From the NCBI GenBank assembly GCA_963649365.1, contig CAVJHQ010000011.1, positions 1 through 38,316 of the forward strand: a stretch of 38,316 bases of DNA, read 5' to 3'. Within the stretch, counting starts at the first letter, position 1; each line of letters starts with the position of its first letter. Both the position numbers and the translations under genes were made by a program. The notes below the pieces were generated by a model. That model was not told the origin of the DNA. It saw nothing but the letters and a program-made list of their open reading frames with translations, and did not search any database. The DNA comes from Paratractidigestivibacter sp963649365 (lineage in GTDB: Bacteria; Actinomycetota; Coriobacteriia; Coriobacteriales; Atopobiaceae). Shown piece after piece: positions 14,774 to 23,253 of this stretch.

Positions 14774-15541
14774 CTAGGGCAGGTTCCTCACCCTCATGCA
14801 GTTGAACTTGACGATGCTCGTGTCGTAGTACTCGACGGCGACGAGCACCGGGTGGTTTTCCTGATCGTAGTTGACCGTCGAGAAGACAAGCACGCTCTCG
14901 CAGGTCATCTGCTCGCGGCAAGCCCGGCTCTGGGTCACGCTCGACCGGGGGACGGCCTCGATGCGAATCTTGTCCCGCTCGACGTAACGGCCGCCCATTC
15001 GCAAAAGCGCGTCGAACACGGACGGGCCGCCGACGTCGGACGGCTCAAGGCCGTCGCCGACGATCTCGCACGGGAAGACGTCGATGCTCACGATCGCCGC
15101 GGCCTCGTCGGCGTAGTAGACTTTCTCGACCACGTACAGGTCGGCGCCGACGTCGACGCGCAGCAGCTCGGCCGCCCTCTCGTCGGCAGGCGCGCGGCGA
15201 AAGTCGACGACCTCCGCGCGTGCCTCGTGGCCACAGCTGCGCAGCAGGTCGAGGAACTCGAGCCCGAGCATGAGGTTCGGCGTGAGGTCGAACGCCTCCG
15301 GGTTGACGAACGTCCCGCGCCCGTGCATGCGCAGGACGAGCCCCTCCTGCTCAAGCTCGGCTAGCACCCGGCGAAGCGTCACGCGGCTTACCCCAAGCCT
15401 TTCGGCAAGCTCGGTCTCGGCAGGGAGCTTGACGTCGGCGCCTTTCTCGAGGCTCTGGATATACCGGAGGAGGTCAGCCTTGGCCGACGTGCTCGCGTTG
15501 GTCTTTGGGACCGGCCGAAGCCGGGACTTCTTAGGCTTCAT
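14774..15541 (-). CDS. GntR/HutC family transcriptional regulator with UTRA domain
   Basis: 255 aa. N-terminal winged HTH at residues ~22-85 (KADLLRYIQSL, LPAETELAERLGVSRVTLRRVL, GLVLRMHGRGTFV) followed by a UTRA effector domain (YVVEKVYYADEAAAIVSIDVFPCEIV; VLVAVEYYDTSIVKFN). HutC-type regulators usually repress catabolic operons and bind a pathway metabolite. It lies between xdhABC and the repeat array, same strand as xdh, so control of xdhABC or the nucleoside transporter is plausible but unshown. The frame runs to 15700; ATG 15541 has GAGAGGGG upstream and gives a normal family length. Confidence 0.9.
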   Translation of the reverse strand: MKPKKSRLRPVPKTNASTSAKADLLRYIQSLEKGADVKLPAETELAERLGVSRVTLRRVLAELEQEGLVLRMHGRGTFVNPEAFDLTPNLMLGLEFLDLLRSCGHEARAEVVDFRRAPADERAAELLRVDVGADLYVVEKVYYADEAAAIVSIDVFPCEIVGDGLEPSDVGGPSVFDALLRMGGRYVERDKIRIEAVPRSSVTQSRACREQMTCESVLVFSTVNYDQENHPVLVAVEYYDTSIVKFNCMRVRNLP

Positions 15542-15677
15542 GGTCGCCCCTCTCGCCTTACCGTGAGGAGATACTACCACGAACCTTCCCCGGGGTGCGT
15601 CGACGTGGCCGTCCCCCGCCTGGCCCAAGCGGCAAGAAGCTCCCCCGACCTCCCCGAAAGGGCGTCCGCAGCGGGCC

Positions 15678-16181
15678 TTATCCTTCCTGCTCCTGCTCAC
15701 CGCAGCTCTCGTGGACGATCTGAATCGCGCGCTCGACGCCGTTGATCACGTTCTGGTAGCCGGTGCAGCGGCACAGATGCCCCGAGAGGTTCTTGCGTAT
15801 CTCGTCGCGGGTGTAGGTCTTGCCGCTGTTGATCATCTCCATCGCGCTCATGATGATTCCGGGGATGCAGAAGCCGCACTGCACGGCGAACTCGTCGATA
15901 AACGCCTGCTGCACCGGGTTCAGCGTGCCGTCCGGCGCCTGCAGCCCCTCCACCGTCAGGATGTCCTTGCCCTCGGCCCAGCTCGTCAGGTACAGGCACG
16001 TGTCGGTGGCCACGCCGTCGATAAGCACGGTGCACGCGCCGCACTCGCCCACCTCGCAGCCGCGCTTGACGCTCGTGATCCCCAGGCGGTTGCGCAGCGT
16101 GTCGAGCAGGCTCTCGCGCGGGTCGTAGCCCACCTGGACGCGCTTGCCGTTGACGGTGCAGGTCAGGATCCTCATGTCCAT
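15678..16181 (-). CDS. xdhC: Xanthine dehydrogenase 2Fe-2S subunit
   Basis: 167 aa small subunit of the molybdenum hydroxylase family. Two [2Fe-2S] motifs: plant-type C42-x4-C47-x2-C50-x11-C62 and helical C102-x2-C105...C137-x-C139 (CGFCIPG; HLCRCTGYQ). It passes electrons between the molybdenum site and FAD. Its ATG overlaps the xdhB stop (TGATG), so translation is coupled. Named by analogy to E. coli xdhABC. Confidence 0.93.
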   Translation of the reverse strand: MDMRILTCTVNGKRVQVGYDPRESLLDTLRNRLGITSVKRGCEVGECGACTVLIDGVATDTCLYLTSWAEGKDILTVEGLQAPDGTLNPVQQAFIDEFAVQCGFCIPGIIMSAMEMINSGKTYTRDEIRKNLSGHLCRCTGYQNVINGVERAIQIVHESCGEQEQEG

Positions 16182-17062
16182 CAGATATCAGCCCCTCCGT
16201 TGCGCGCCGCGAAGATAAGGGAGCGCCTGGACATCTCCTTGATGAGCTGCAGGCGGAAGTCGCGGCTCGCGCGCCAGGAGTCGCGCGGGTTCGTGCAGGC
16301 CGCCGCGAGCTCGCCGATGCGCTCGGCCGCCTCGCGCACGTCCGTCCCGCGCACCGCGTCCTCCGCGTCGAGCGCGCGCATGGGCGTGGGGCCCGCGACG
16401 CCGAACGCCAGGCGGATGTCGTCGATGGTGCGCTTGTCGTCGGCCAGCTTGACCAGGCAGCAGCAGCCCATGGTGGTGATCTCGAGCGCGCGCCTCTTGC
16501 CGTACTTGAAGTAATGGCCGGTAAAGCCCTCGTAGTGGTCGCGCGGGATGCGAATGCACGTAAGCACCTCGTCGCGCTCCTTGTGGCTGCGGCCGGGGCC
16601 CGCGTACCACTCCTCGATCGGGATGGTCCTCTTGCCGCGTACGGACTCGACGTCGAGAAGCGCGCCGTAGGCGAAGAGCGTGGACCCGGTGTCCGCCGAG
16701 GTGGCGGCCGAGCAGACGTTGCCTCCGATGGTGCCCGAGACGCGAAGCTGCGGGCCGCCCGGCGTGTCGCAGGCCTCGCCCAGCGTGGGCACCGTGGCCT
16801 GGATGACGGGGCTCGTGGTCACGTGGTGGAACCAGGTGATGGGCCCGATCTCGACCGTGCCGTCGTCGGCCAGGCGCACCCCGTCGAGCTCGTCGTGGAG
16901 CTCGTGGATGGATACCAGGTGAGCCGGCGCGCCCTTGCCCTCGCGGAGCTTAACCAGCACGTCGGTGCCGCCGGCGATGACCTCGGCGGCCGGGTCCTCG
17001 GCAAGCGCGCGGCAGGCGTCGGCCACGCTTTTGGCCTCGTAGAGAGACTCGATGTCGTACAT
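16181..17062 (-). CDS. xdhB: Xanthine dehydrogenase FAD-binding subunit
   Basis: 293 aa, CO-dehydrogenase-flavoprotein/VAO fold. FAD contacts: AGGTDVLVKLREGK (residues ~31-44) and TIGGNVCSAATSADT. The C-terminal domain carries LAFGVAGPTPMRA. It oxidises or reduces FAD with electrons from XdhC. It starts directly after the xdhA stop (adjacent bases) and overlaps xdhC by one base. Confidence 0.93.
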   Translation of the reverse strand: MYDIESLYEAKSVADACRALAEDPAAEVIAGGTDVLVKLREGKGAPAHLVSIHELHDELDGVRLADDGTVEIGPITWFHHVTTSPVIQATVPTLGEACDTPGGPQLRVSGTIGGNVCSAATSADTGSTLFAYGALLDVESVRGKRTIPIEEWYAGPGRSHKERDEVLTCIRIPRDHYEGFTGHYFKYGKRRALEITTMGCCCLVKLADDKRTIDDIRLAFGVAGPTPMRALDAEDAVRGTDVREAAERIGELAAACTNPRDSWRASRDFRLQLIKEMSRRSLIFAARNGGADI

Positions 17063-19405
17063 CTAGATCAGCCCCGCTTCCTTGAAGCCCTCGAACAGGC
17101 GCTGCGGCGTCATGGGCTCCACGTAGAACTTGACGCCCGTGGCGTTGAGAACGGCGTCGCGGATGGCCGCCGCCGGCGAGATGGCGGGCGTCTCGCCCAC
17201 CGCCTTGTTGCCGTAGGGGCCCGTCGGGTCGGGCTTCTCGACGAAGTCGGCCTTGAGGTCGGGCAGGTCCATCGTGGTCGGGATCTTGTAGTCGAGCAGC
17301 GTCGGGTTGAGGACGCGCGCGGTCTTCGGGTCGACCTGCAGCTCCTCGAACAGGCCGTAGCCGATGCCCTGCGCCATGCCGCCGTGGATCTGCTGCTCCA
17401 CGAGCCTGGGGTTGATGAGCCGTCCGGAGTCCTGCACGTTGATGATGCGGTCGACCGTGACCTGCCCCAACGGGATGTCCACCGTGACCTCGGCGAACGT
17501 GCAGCCGCCCGCGATGGCGTTGGTATGGACGTTGACGGTCTCGTGGGCGGAGAGCTGGTCGGCGGCGTCCAGGTTGTAGTAGGCCTCCAGCGCGAAGGCG
17601 GGCAGGTCCCAGACCTTCTCGCCGTCGCCGTCCCAGATGGCGTGGTCGCGCAGGTCGAGCTCGCCGGGGGCGTCCGGCGAGAGGCGCCGCGCGAAGGCGA
17701 GGATCTTGGCCCGCAGGGTCTCGCCGGCCTTCTTCACCGCGGTGCCGGACACATAGGTCTGGCGCGACGCGTAGGCCCCGGAGTCGTAGGGCGTGACGTC
17801 GGTGTCCTGCTGAGAAACGATGTGCACGTCCTCGGTGTTTATGCCGATGGCCTCGGCCGCCATCTGCGAGAAGACGGTGTCCGCGCCCTGGCCGATCTCG
17901 GTCGCGCCCATCTGGAGCTGGACGGTGCCGTCCTGGTTGAGCGTGACCTGCGCCGTCGCGGTCTCGAGCGCGAAGGGGGCGACCGCCGTCTTGTACACGA
18001 AGAAAGAGACGCCCACGCCGTGGCGGATAGGCCCCGTCTGGTTCGCGTACTCGGCGCGCTTGCGGTGCCAGTCGATGTAGTCGGCGCCCTTCTCGGCGCA
18101 CTCGGGGATGGCGCAGGTGTGGGCCGCGATCGCTCCGCCGGGCGTGAACTCGTCGACGAAGGCGTCGGTGTAGACGTTCTTGAGGCGGAACTCGAGGCCA
18201 TCCCAGCCGTTGTCGTAGGCGATGTCGCCCATGAGGCACTCGGCGGCCCAGTTGCCCTCGGGCACGCCGTAGGCGCGCATGGCGCCCGTGTGGGGGCCGT
18301 TGGTGTGGATGGTGTAGGCCTCGGAGTGCGTGGCCACCTCGTTGGTGTGGTAGAGCCAGCGGAAGGAGTTCACCGAGTTGAGCACGAGCGCGTGGCCGTG
18401 GTGGACGTAGCCGCCCGTGTTGGAGTAGGCCACGATCTTGCGGGCATGCAGGCGCATGTCGTCGCCGTAGGAGCACTCGACGTCGAAGGTCTTGGGCTGG
18501 CGGCCCGAGGTGTCCCAGAACAGCTCCTCTCGGCTGAGCTCCAGGCGCACGCAACGGCCCCCGAGCTGCTTGCAGATCCAGGCGTTGAGCGGCTCGTAGT
18601 GGACGTCCTGCTTGGTGCCGAAGCCGCCCCCGATGTAAGGCTTGATCACGCGGACGTCGCCCCAGGGAATGCCGAGCGCCTGCCCGATCACGCGGCGCAC
18701 CACGTGCGGGATCTGCGTGGAGCTCACGCAGACGATCTTGTGCCCCTCCATGTAGCAATAAGAGACGCAGGTCTCGATGTGGACCTGGCTCTGCTCGCGG
18801 CTCTCGCAGTGGATGGCGACGTGGCGGTAGGCCGGGTCCTCGAGGGCCTGCTCGACCGTCTCGTACCCGGCCTCGGCGAGCTTGTCGGCTGGGGTGACGG
18901 CGCAGGTGTGCGCCACGATGTTGTCGGGCTTGCGCTCCTGGACGGGCGGGTTCGTGCCCTTGAGGGACTCGAGCGCGTCGTAGACGACGGGGTACTCCTC
19001 GTACTCCACGCGGATGAGCCTGAGCGCCCGGTCGCAGGCGACGGTGTCCTCGGCCACCACGACGGCGATGTTGTCGCCGTAGATGCGCACGCGGTCGTCG
19101 AGGAGGCGCCGGTCGGCCTGGTCGCGCTTGGCGGCGGCGGAGTCCGCGTACCAGGGGTGGCCCGCCACGGGATAGGTGAACTCCGGCACGTCGAAGCAGG
19201 TGTAGACCGCGACGACGCCCTCGACCTCGAGCGCGGCGGAGGCGTCGATGGAAAGCACGCGCCCGTTGGCGATGGTCGAGTGGAGGATCTTGGCTTCCAG
19301 GCACGGCTTCGGGCACAGGTCGTCGGTGAACTTGGCACGCCCGGTGACCTTATCGGCGGCGTCCACGCGAACGACGGGGCGACCGACCTCTCTGAGCTCC
19401 TGCAT
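17063..19405 (-). CDS. xdhA: Xanthine dehydrogenase molybdenum-binding subunit
   Basis: 780 aa large subunit. It opens with REVGRPVVRVDAADKVTGRAKFTDD, the a/b hammerhead entry typical of this family. Moco contacts include GGGFGTKQD, MRAYGVPEGN, EIGQGADTVF and the C-terminal GNKAVGE, whose Glu (E738) is the catalytic base. It catalyses hydroxylation of hypoxanthine/xanthine or the reverse reduction of urate under anaerobic conditions; direction cannot be read. The frame reaches 19462, but ATG 19405 has GAGGGAGGG just upstream. First gene of xdhABC, with a ModE-like box about 125-150 bp upstream. Confidence 0.93.
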   Translation of the reverse strand: MQELREVGRPVVRVDAADKVTGRAKFTDDLCPKPCLEAKILHSTIANGRVLSIDASAALEVEGVVAVYTCFDVPEFTYPVAGHPWYADSAAAKRDQADRRLLDDRVRIYGDNIAVVVAEDTVACDRALRLIRVEYEEYPVVYDALESLKGTNPPVQERKPDNIVAHTCAVTPADKLAEAGYETVEQALEDPAYRHVAIHCESREQSQVHIETCVSYCYMEGHKIVCVSSTQIPHVVRRVIGQALGIPWGDVRVIKPYIGGGFGTKQDVHYEPLNAWICKQLGGRCVRLELSREELFWDTSGRQPKTFDVECSYGDDMRLHARKIVAYSNTGGYVHHGHALVLNSVNSFRWLYHTNEVATHSEAYTIHTNGPHTGAMRAYGVPEGNWAAECLMGDIAYDNGWDGLEFRLKNVYTDAFVDEFTPGGAIAAHTCAIPECAEKGADYIDWHRKRAEYANQTGPIRHGVGVSFFVYKTAVAPFALETATAQVTLNQDGTVQLQMGATEIGQGADTVFSQMAAEAIGINTEDVHIVSQQDTDVTPYDSGAYASRQTYVSGTAVKKAGETLRAKILAFARRLSPDAPGELDLRDHAIWDGDGEKVWDLPAFALEAYYNLDAADQLSAHETVNVHTNAIAGGCTFAEVTVDIPLGQVTVDRIINVQDSGRLINPRLVEQQIHGGMAQGIGYGLFEELQVDPKTARVLNPTLLDYKIPTTMDLPDLKADFVEKPDPTGPYGNKAVGETPAISPAAAIRDAVLNATGVKFYVEPMTPQRLFEGFKEAGLI

Positions 19406-19528
19406 GACGCCCTCCCTCTCAAGATGTCCTGCAGCCAAACACATTGTATGCCCGATACCCAAATTAGAGGTACGTTAAACCGCGAGCGGACAAGAAGAGA
19501 CGCTCGATGGAAATACGTCTTGACCTGG

Positions 19529-19554
19529 TCGTTATTGTTTTCGAAAAATAACGA
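19529..19554 (-). promoter_or_regulatory. ModE-like operator upstream of xdhABC
   Basis: Perfect 8-bp arms TCGTTATT and AATAACGA around 10 bp. The outer half-sites CGTTAT-N12-ATAACG match the E. coli ModE site layout. It overlaps the palindrome TTTTCGAAAA (19538-19547). No convincing -35/-10 pair was fixed in this 240-bp upstream region. Confidence 0.55.
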
Positions 19555-19646
19555 GCCAAGGCGTCGAGATACGCGACATTAGTTCAGTTCTTAATAAATG
19601 CAAACAGCGGTCCGCACTCCCGACGCAGGCCTCGCCGGCGCGGGCG

Positions 19647-20663
19647 TCAGAACGAGCCGTCCTCGATCTGGGCGACAGCGGCCTCGATCTTTTCGCGCAC
19701 GTCGTCGGGAATCGCGTCGGAGAGCTTCCCCAGGCTAATGCCGCCGTCCGCGAGGTCGGCGACGATCACGGCGCCGCCGCCGTAAGAGCCGTCGGCCACG
19801 GCCTTCATGGCCTCCAATATGGGCCAGTCGATCACCGTCGACGCGATGACGGCGGGCTCGCCCGCGAGGTCGCGGGGCTGGGCGATGTTGAAGTGCCCGT
19901 CGGACCCCGCGTCCGAAAGCGCCTGCCGCACGCCGTTGTCGGCGGCCGAGGCCTCGCTCCAGATGACGTCGACGCCGTCGGAGCCGATGAGCCGCGCGGC
20001 CGCCGAGCGACCAGCCTCCTCGTCGGTGAAGCCGACGTCGAACGCGCTGGCGGCCTCGGCCTCGGGGTTGACCTTCCGCGCGGCCTCGACGAAAGCCGCG
20101 TACTTCTCGGTGGTTGAGCTGAGCGTGGCGCCGGCGACGTAGCCGATTCTGTTCGTCCGCGTGACCAGGCCGGCGACCACGCCGGCCATCGAGGCGAACT
20201 GCGCGCGGTCGACCTCGATGGCCTGCACGTTCTCGAGGGTCTGGTAATTCGGCAGGTCCTCCGCCGGGTCGATGTTCGTGAAGAGGAACTTGACGTCCGG
20301 GCGCTTCTTCGCCGCGGAGGACACCACGTCGCCCCAAGCGCGGGCGAACTGCACGCCTGCCCCTATGATGAGGTCGACGCCTTGGTCCACGTAGGACTGG
20401 GCCAGGTCGGCCGAGGCTGCGGCCGAGGTGTTCTCCTCGGGCTCGACCAGCTGCCAGTTGCCGAGCTCCTTGCACGCCGCCGTCACGGCGTCGTAATGCG
20501 ACTGGCCCCAGCCTTTGTCCTGGACGGGCCCGCTGATGACGAGCGCCGCCTTGTACGTCTTTCTCGACGAGCAGCCCGCGAGCGGGGCAAGTCCGGCGCA
20601 GGCGAGGGCGCCGGCGGCGAGCCCGAGCGCGCTTCTTCTGCTGAGGTTGGCAAAGCGGTCCAT
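19647..20663 (-). CDS. BMP family ABC transporter substrate-binding lipoprotein (1 of 3)
   Basis: 338 aa. Twin-arginine-like N-terminus (LSRRSALG) and lipobox LAPLAGC, so an exported lipoprotein. The mature part is a BMP/PnrA-like nucleoside-binding domain (AALVISGPVQDKGWGQSHYDAV, VDLIIGAGVQFARAWGDVV, DVIWSEASAADNGVRQAL). It is the most divergent of the three tandem paralogues (for example WSEASAADNG where the others have WGDASAVDNG). ATG 20663 is chosen with GAGGGGAG upstream. Last gene of the transporter block, 142 bp after its neighbour with a strong hairpin in between, so its expression may be lower. Confidence 0.9.
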   Translation of the reverse strand: MDRFANLSRRSALGLAAGALACAGLAPLAGCSSRKTYKAALVISGPVQDKGWGQSHYDAVTAACKELGNWQLVEPEENTSAAASADLAQSYVDQGVDLIIGAGVQFARAWGDVVSSAAKKRPDVKFLFTNIDPAEDLPNYQTLENVQAIEVDRAQFASMAGVVAGLVTRTNRIGYVAGATLSSTTEKYAAFVEAARKVNPEAEAASAFDVGFTDEEAGRSAAARLIGSDGVDVIWSEASAADNGVRQALSDAGSDGHFNIAQPRDLAGEPAVIASTVIDWPILEAMKAVADGSYGGGAVIVADLADGGISLGKLSDAIPDDVREKIEAAVAQIEDGSF

Positions 20664-20729
20664 GGCAGTCTCCCCTCTCCTGAATGGGCACTTAAGCCCC
20701 AGACCGGAGACCACGTCACGGATGAACGA

Positions 20730-20764
20730 GGCAAGAGGGGCGCCGAGGGGGCGTCCCTCTTGCC
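20730..20764 (-). terminator. Stem-loop between the second and first BMP genes
   Basis: 15-bp stem with one G-U pair (20730-20744 with 20750-20764), 5-nt loop, no T-tract on the minus strand. It lies 42 bp past the stop of the gene at 20806. It may protect the 3' end or attenuate read-through. Its core (GGGCGCC...GGCGTCCC) is also found in the hairpin at 21933-21958. Confidence 0.5.
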
Positions 20765-20805
20765 ATTGGGTCACGGCCGTGGGCGGTCCGGCGCGACGCG
20801 GGGGC

Positions 20806-21894
20806 CTACAGCGAGGCCTTGAAGGTGTCCACGTCCTCCTCGGTGACGAGCACGCCGGCCTTGACCTGCTCGACGCACTCCTCGATCTGCGCCTTCACGT
20901 CGTCAGAGACCTTGTCGGCGATGGCGCCGAGGTAGACGCCGCCGTTGTCCATGTTCGCCTCGATGACCTTGCCCTCGCCGAAAGTCCCGGCCTCGACCTC
21001 GTCCATGGCCTGGCCGATCATCCAGTCGATGACCGTGGAGGCGACGACGGACGGCTGGGAGTCGCCGACGGAGTCGATCGGCTGCGCGATGTCGAAGTGG
21101 GTGTCGGCGCCGGCGGCCTCGAGGGCCTGGCGCGCGCCGTTGTCGACTGCGGAGGCGTCGCCCCACATGACGTCGACGTCGTAGGAGGCGATCCACTGCT
21201 CGGTGAGCTTCGTGCCGAAGGACGCGTCGGTGAAGCCGGCCTCGAAGTTGTAGTGGCCCTGGATCTGGTAGTTGATCTGCTGGGCGGCGAGCACGTAGGC
21301 GGCGTACTTGGTGAGCGTCGTCGGGAGCCTCATGCCGCCGATGAAGCCGATGTGGCCGGTCTTCGAGAGGAAGCCCGCGACCACGCCGGCCAGGGCGCCC
21401 GTCTGCACGAGGTTGGTCTGGACGCACTCGAGGTTCTCGACCGTCTCGTAGTCGGCGAGGTCGACCGCGGGGTCGGTGTTGGTCATGAGGAACTTGACGC
21501 CCGGCTTCTGCTCGGCGGCCTCGGCCACGACCTCGCCCCAGGCGGATGCGAACTCGTTGCCGGCGGCGATGATAAGGTCGACGTCCTGGTCGACGTAGCT
21601 CTGCGCCGCGGTGGCCGCGTCGGAGGTGGCGGTGTTCTCCTTGGGCTCGAGCATCTCCCAGTTGGGGTGGCTCTCGCAGGCGCGCTTGAGCGACTCGTAG
21701 TGGCCCTGGCCCCAGCCGCCGTCCATTGACGGACCCGAGATGACCATGGCGACCTTGTAGCCGCTCTTCTCGGTCGAGGCGGAGCCGGAGTCGGAGCTCG
21801 ATCCGCAGGCCGCGAGCGGCAGCGCCGTCGCGGCCGCGAGGGCGCCCGCCCCGAGCTTGAGCGCGTCACGCCTCGAGAGGTTCGTCTTGTTCAT
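20806..21894 (-). CDS. BMP family ABC transporter substrate-binding lipoprotein (2 of 3)
   Basis: 362 aa with NLSRRDALKLGAG (twin-arginine-like) and lipobox LAAC, then a Ser-rich linker and a BMP/PnrA-like domain: VAMVISGPSMDGGWGQGHYESL, VDLIIAAGNEFASAWGEVV, VDVMWGDASAVDNGARQAL, ASTVIDWMIGQAMDEVE. It is very close to the third copy at 22021-23109 over long stretches. Proteins of this family bind purine nucleosides on the outer membrane face. It should deliver to the permeases and ATPase at 23254-26862. GGGAAGG lies 11 nt before the ATG. Confidence 0.92.
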   Translation of the reverse strand: MNKTNLSRRDALKLGAGALAAATALPLAACGSSSDSGSASTEKSGYKVAMVISGPSMDGGWGQGHYESLKRACESHPNWEMLEPKENTATSDAATAAQSYVDQDVDLIIAAGNEFASAWGEVVAEAAEQKPGVKFLMTNTDPAVDLADYETVENLECVQTNLVQTGALAGVVAGFLSKTGHIGFIGGMRLPTTLTKYAAYVLAAQQINYQIQGHYNFEAGFTDASFGTKLTEQWIASYDVDVMWGDASAVDNGARQALEAAGADTHFDIAQPIDSVGDSQPSVVASTVIDWMIGQAMDEVEAGTFGEGKVIEANMDNGGVYLGAIADKVSDDVKAQIEECVEQVKAGVLVTEEDVDTFKASL

Positions 21895-21932
21895 GTCAGA
21901 GGGTCCTTCCCTTGAGCGAATGGAAACGAAAA

Positions 21933-21958
21933 AGGCGGGGCGCCAAGGCGTCCCGCCT
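21933..21958 (-). terminator. Intrinsic terminator after the third BMP gene
   Basis: 12-bp arms with one G-U pair (21933-21944 with 21947-21958) followed on the minus strand by TTTTTCGTTT. It lies 62 bp past the stop of the gene at 22021-23109 and upstream of the next paralogue. Confidence 0.8.
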
Positions 21959-22020
21959 CTTGCTTACATCAAAGTGTAAACCTAATTACCAGTCAGCAAA
22001 GCTAACAATCGGTGAGCGAC

Positions 22021-23109
22021 CTAGAGGGTGGCCTTAATGGCGGCAACCTCGTCGTCGGTAAGGAAGGTGCCGGCCTTGATCTGCTCGGCGTACTCCTCGA
22101 TCTTGGACTGGACGTCGGCCGGGACCTTGTCGGAGAACTTGCCGAGGGAGACGCCGCCGTTGTCCATGTTGGCGGTGATGGCCTTGCCGCCGCCGAAGGA
22201 GCCGGCCTCGATCTCGTCCATGGCCTGGTCGATCTTCCAGTCGGTCACCGTGGAGGCGATGACGGTCGGCTGGTTGTCGCCGAGGATGTCGATCGGCTGC
22301 GAGATGTCGAAGTGGGTGTCGGCGCCGGCGGCCTCGAGCGCCTGGCGGGCGCCGTTGTCGACCGCGGAGGCGTCGCCCCACATGACGTCGACGTTGTAGG
22401 AGTTGATCCACTGCTCGGTGAGCTGGGTGCCCTTGGCGGCGTCGGAGAAGCCGGCCTCGAAGTTGTACTGGCCCTGGATGGAGGCGTCCATCTTCTGGGC
22501 GGCCGCGAGGTAGGCGGAGTACTTGTTAAGCGTGGAGGGAAGCTTCATGCCGCCGATGAAGCCGATGGACTTGGTCTGGGTCATGAGGCCCGCGATGACG
22601 CCGGCAAGGGAGCCGAGCTGGACGAAGTCGGGGAGAACCGCCTCGACGTTGTCGGTGCTCTCGTAGTCGGTCATCTCCTGCGCGGGGTCGGTGTTGGTGA
22701 TGAGGAAGTGCACGTTCGGGTGGCTCTCGGCGGCCTCGGCGATGACCTCGGCCCAGGCGGAGGCGAACTGGTTGCCGTTGCCGACGATAAGGTCGACGTC
22801 CTGGTCGACGTAGGTCTCGGCCGCGGTGGCGGCGTCGGCGGTGGCGGTGTTCTCCTTGGGCTCGAGCATCTCCCAGCCGGAGTGCTTCTCGATGGCGCGC
22901 TGGAGGGACTCGTAGTGGGCCTGGTCCCAGCCGCCGTCGGTAATGATGCCGCTCATGATCATGGCGACCTTGTAGGAGGACTTCTTCTCGCCGTCCGAGG
23001 AGCTGGAGTCGGAGGAGGAGCTGGAGCCGCAGGCGGCGAGCCCCATGGTGGCCGCGGCGGCGCCGGAGAGGCCGAGGAACTGGCGACGGTCGAGGTTGAG
23101 GTTGGACAT
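22021..23109 (-). CDS. BMP family ABC transporter substrate-binding lipoprotein (3 of 3)
   Basis: 362 aa. A clear twin-arginine motif LDRRQFLGLSG precedes lipobox LAAC and a long Ser-rich linker. BMP/PnrA-like domain: VAMIMSGIITDGGWDQAHYESL, VDLIVGNGNQFASAWAEVI, VDVMWGDASAVDNGARQALEAAGADTHFDI (identical over this last part to copy 2). Closest of the three to the permease genes, separated by 144 bp with a terminator, then followed by its own terminator, so it probably has its own promoter. Start ATG with GGGAAG upstream. Confidence 0.93.
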   Translation of the reverse strand: MSNLNLDRRQFLGLSGAAAATMGLAACGSSSSSDSSSSDGEKKSSYKVAMIMSGIITDGGWDQAHYESLQRAIEKHSGWEMLEPKENTATADAATAAETYVDQDVDLIVGNGNQFASAWAEVIAEAAESHPNVHFLITNTDPAQEMTDYESTDNVEAVLPDFVQLGSLAGVIAGLMTQTKSIGFIGGMKLPSTLNKYSAYLAAAQKMDASIQGQYNFEAGFSDAAKGTQLTEQWINSYNVDVMWGDASAVDNGARQALEAAGADTHFDISQPIDILGDNQPTVIASTVTDWKIDQAMDEIEAGSFGGGKAITANMDNGGVSLGKFSDKVPADVQSKIEEYAEQIKAGTFLTDDEVAAIKATL

Positions 23110-23191
23110 GTTTCTTCCCTTCGTTCGAGCGGGCGGGCGCCCGCGCTTCCCTATTGCCCCGGCAGGCTCCCGCGGGAGCTGCCCGGAAAAC

Positions 23192-23225
23192 TCGCGGGAC
23201 CCAGGGTTGCCGATGCGTCCCGCGA
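23192..23225 (-). terminator. Terminator of the nucleoside ABC operon
   Basis: Perfect 9-bp stem TCGCGGGAC/GTCCCGCGA (23192-23200 with 23217-23225), 16-nt loop, followed on the minus strand by GTTTTCC. It starts 29 bp past the stop of the second permease. A further GC-rich stem-loop lies at 23161-23183. Confidence 0.7.
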
Positions 23226-23253
23226 TAACACCTAGTATGGAGCTTCGGCGACG

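Noticed and set aside
14325..14777. Open frames through the 41-bp repeats
   Set aside because: The period is not a multiple of three, so each repeat is read in a different phase; no RBS and the sequence is explained by the repeat.
16514..19582. 1022-codon plus-strand open frame opposite xdhA and xdhB
   Set aside because: Antisense shadow: high GC leaves the opposite strand free of stops. It has no RBS, no recognisable domain and a composition dominated by Arg, Gly, Val, Ala, Leu and Asp, as expected of shadows.
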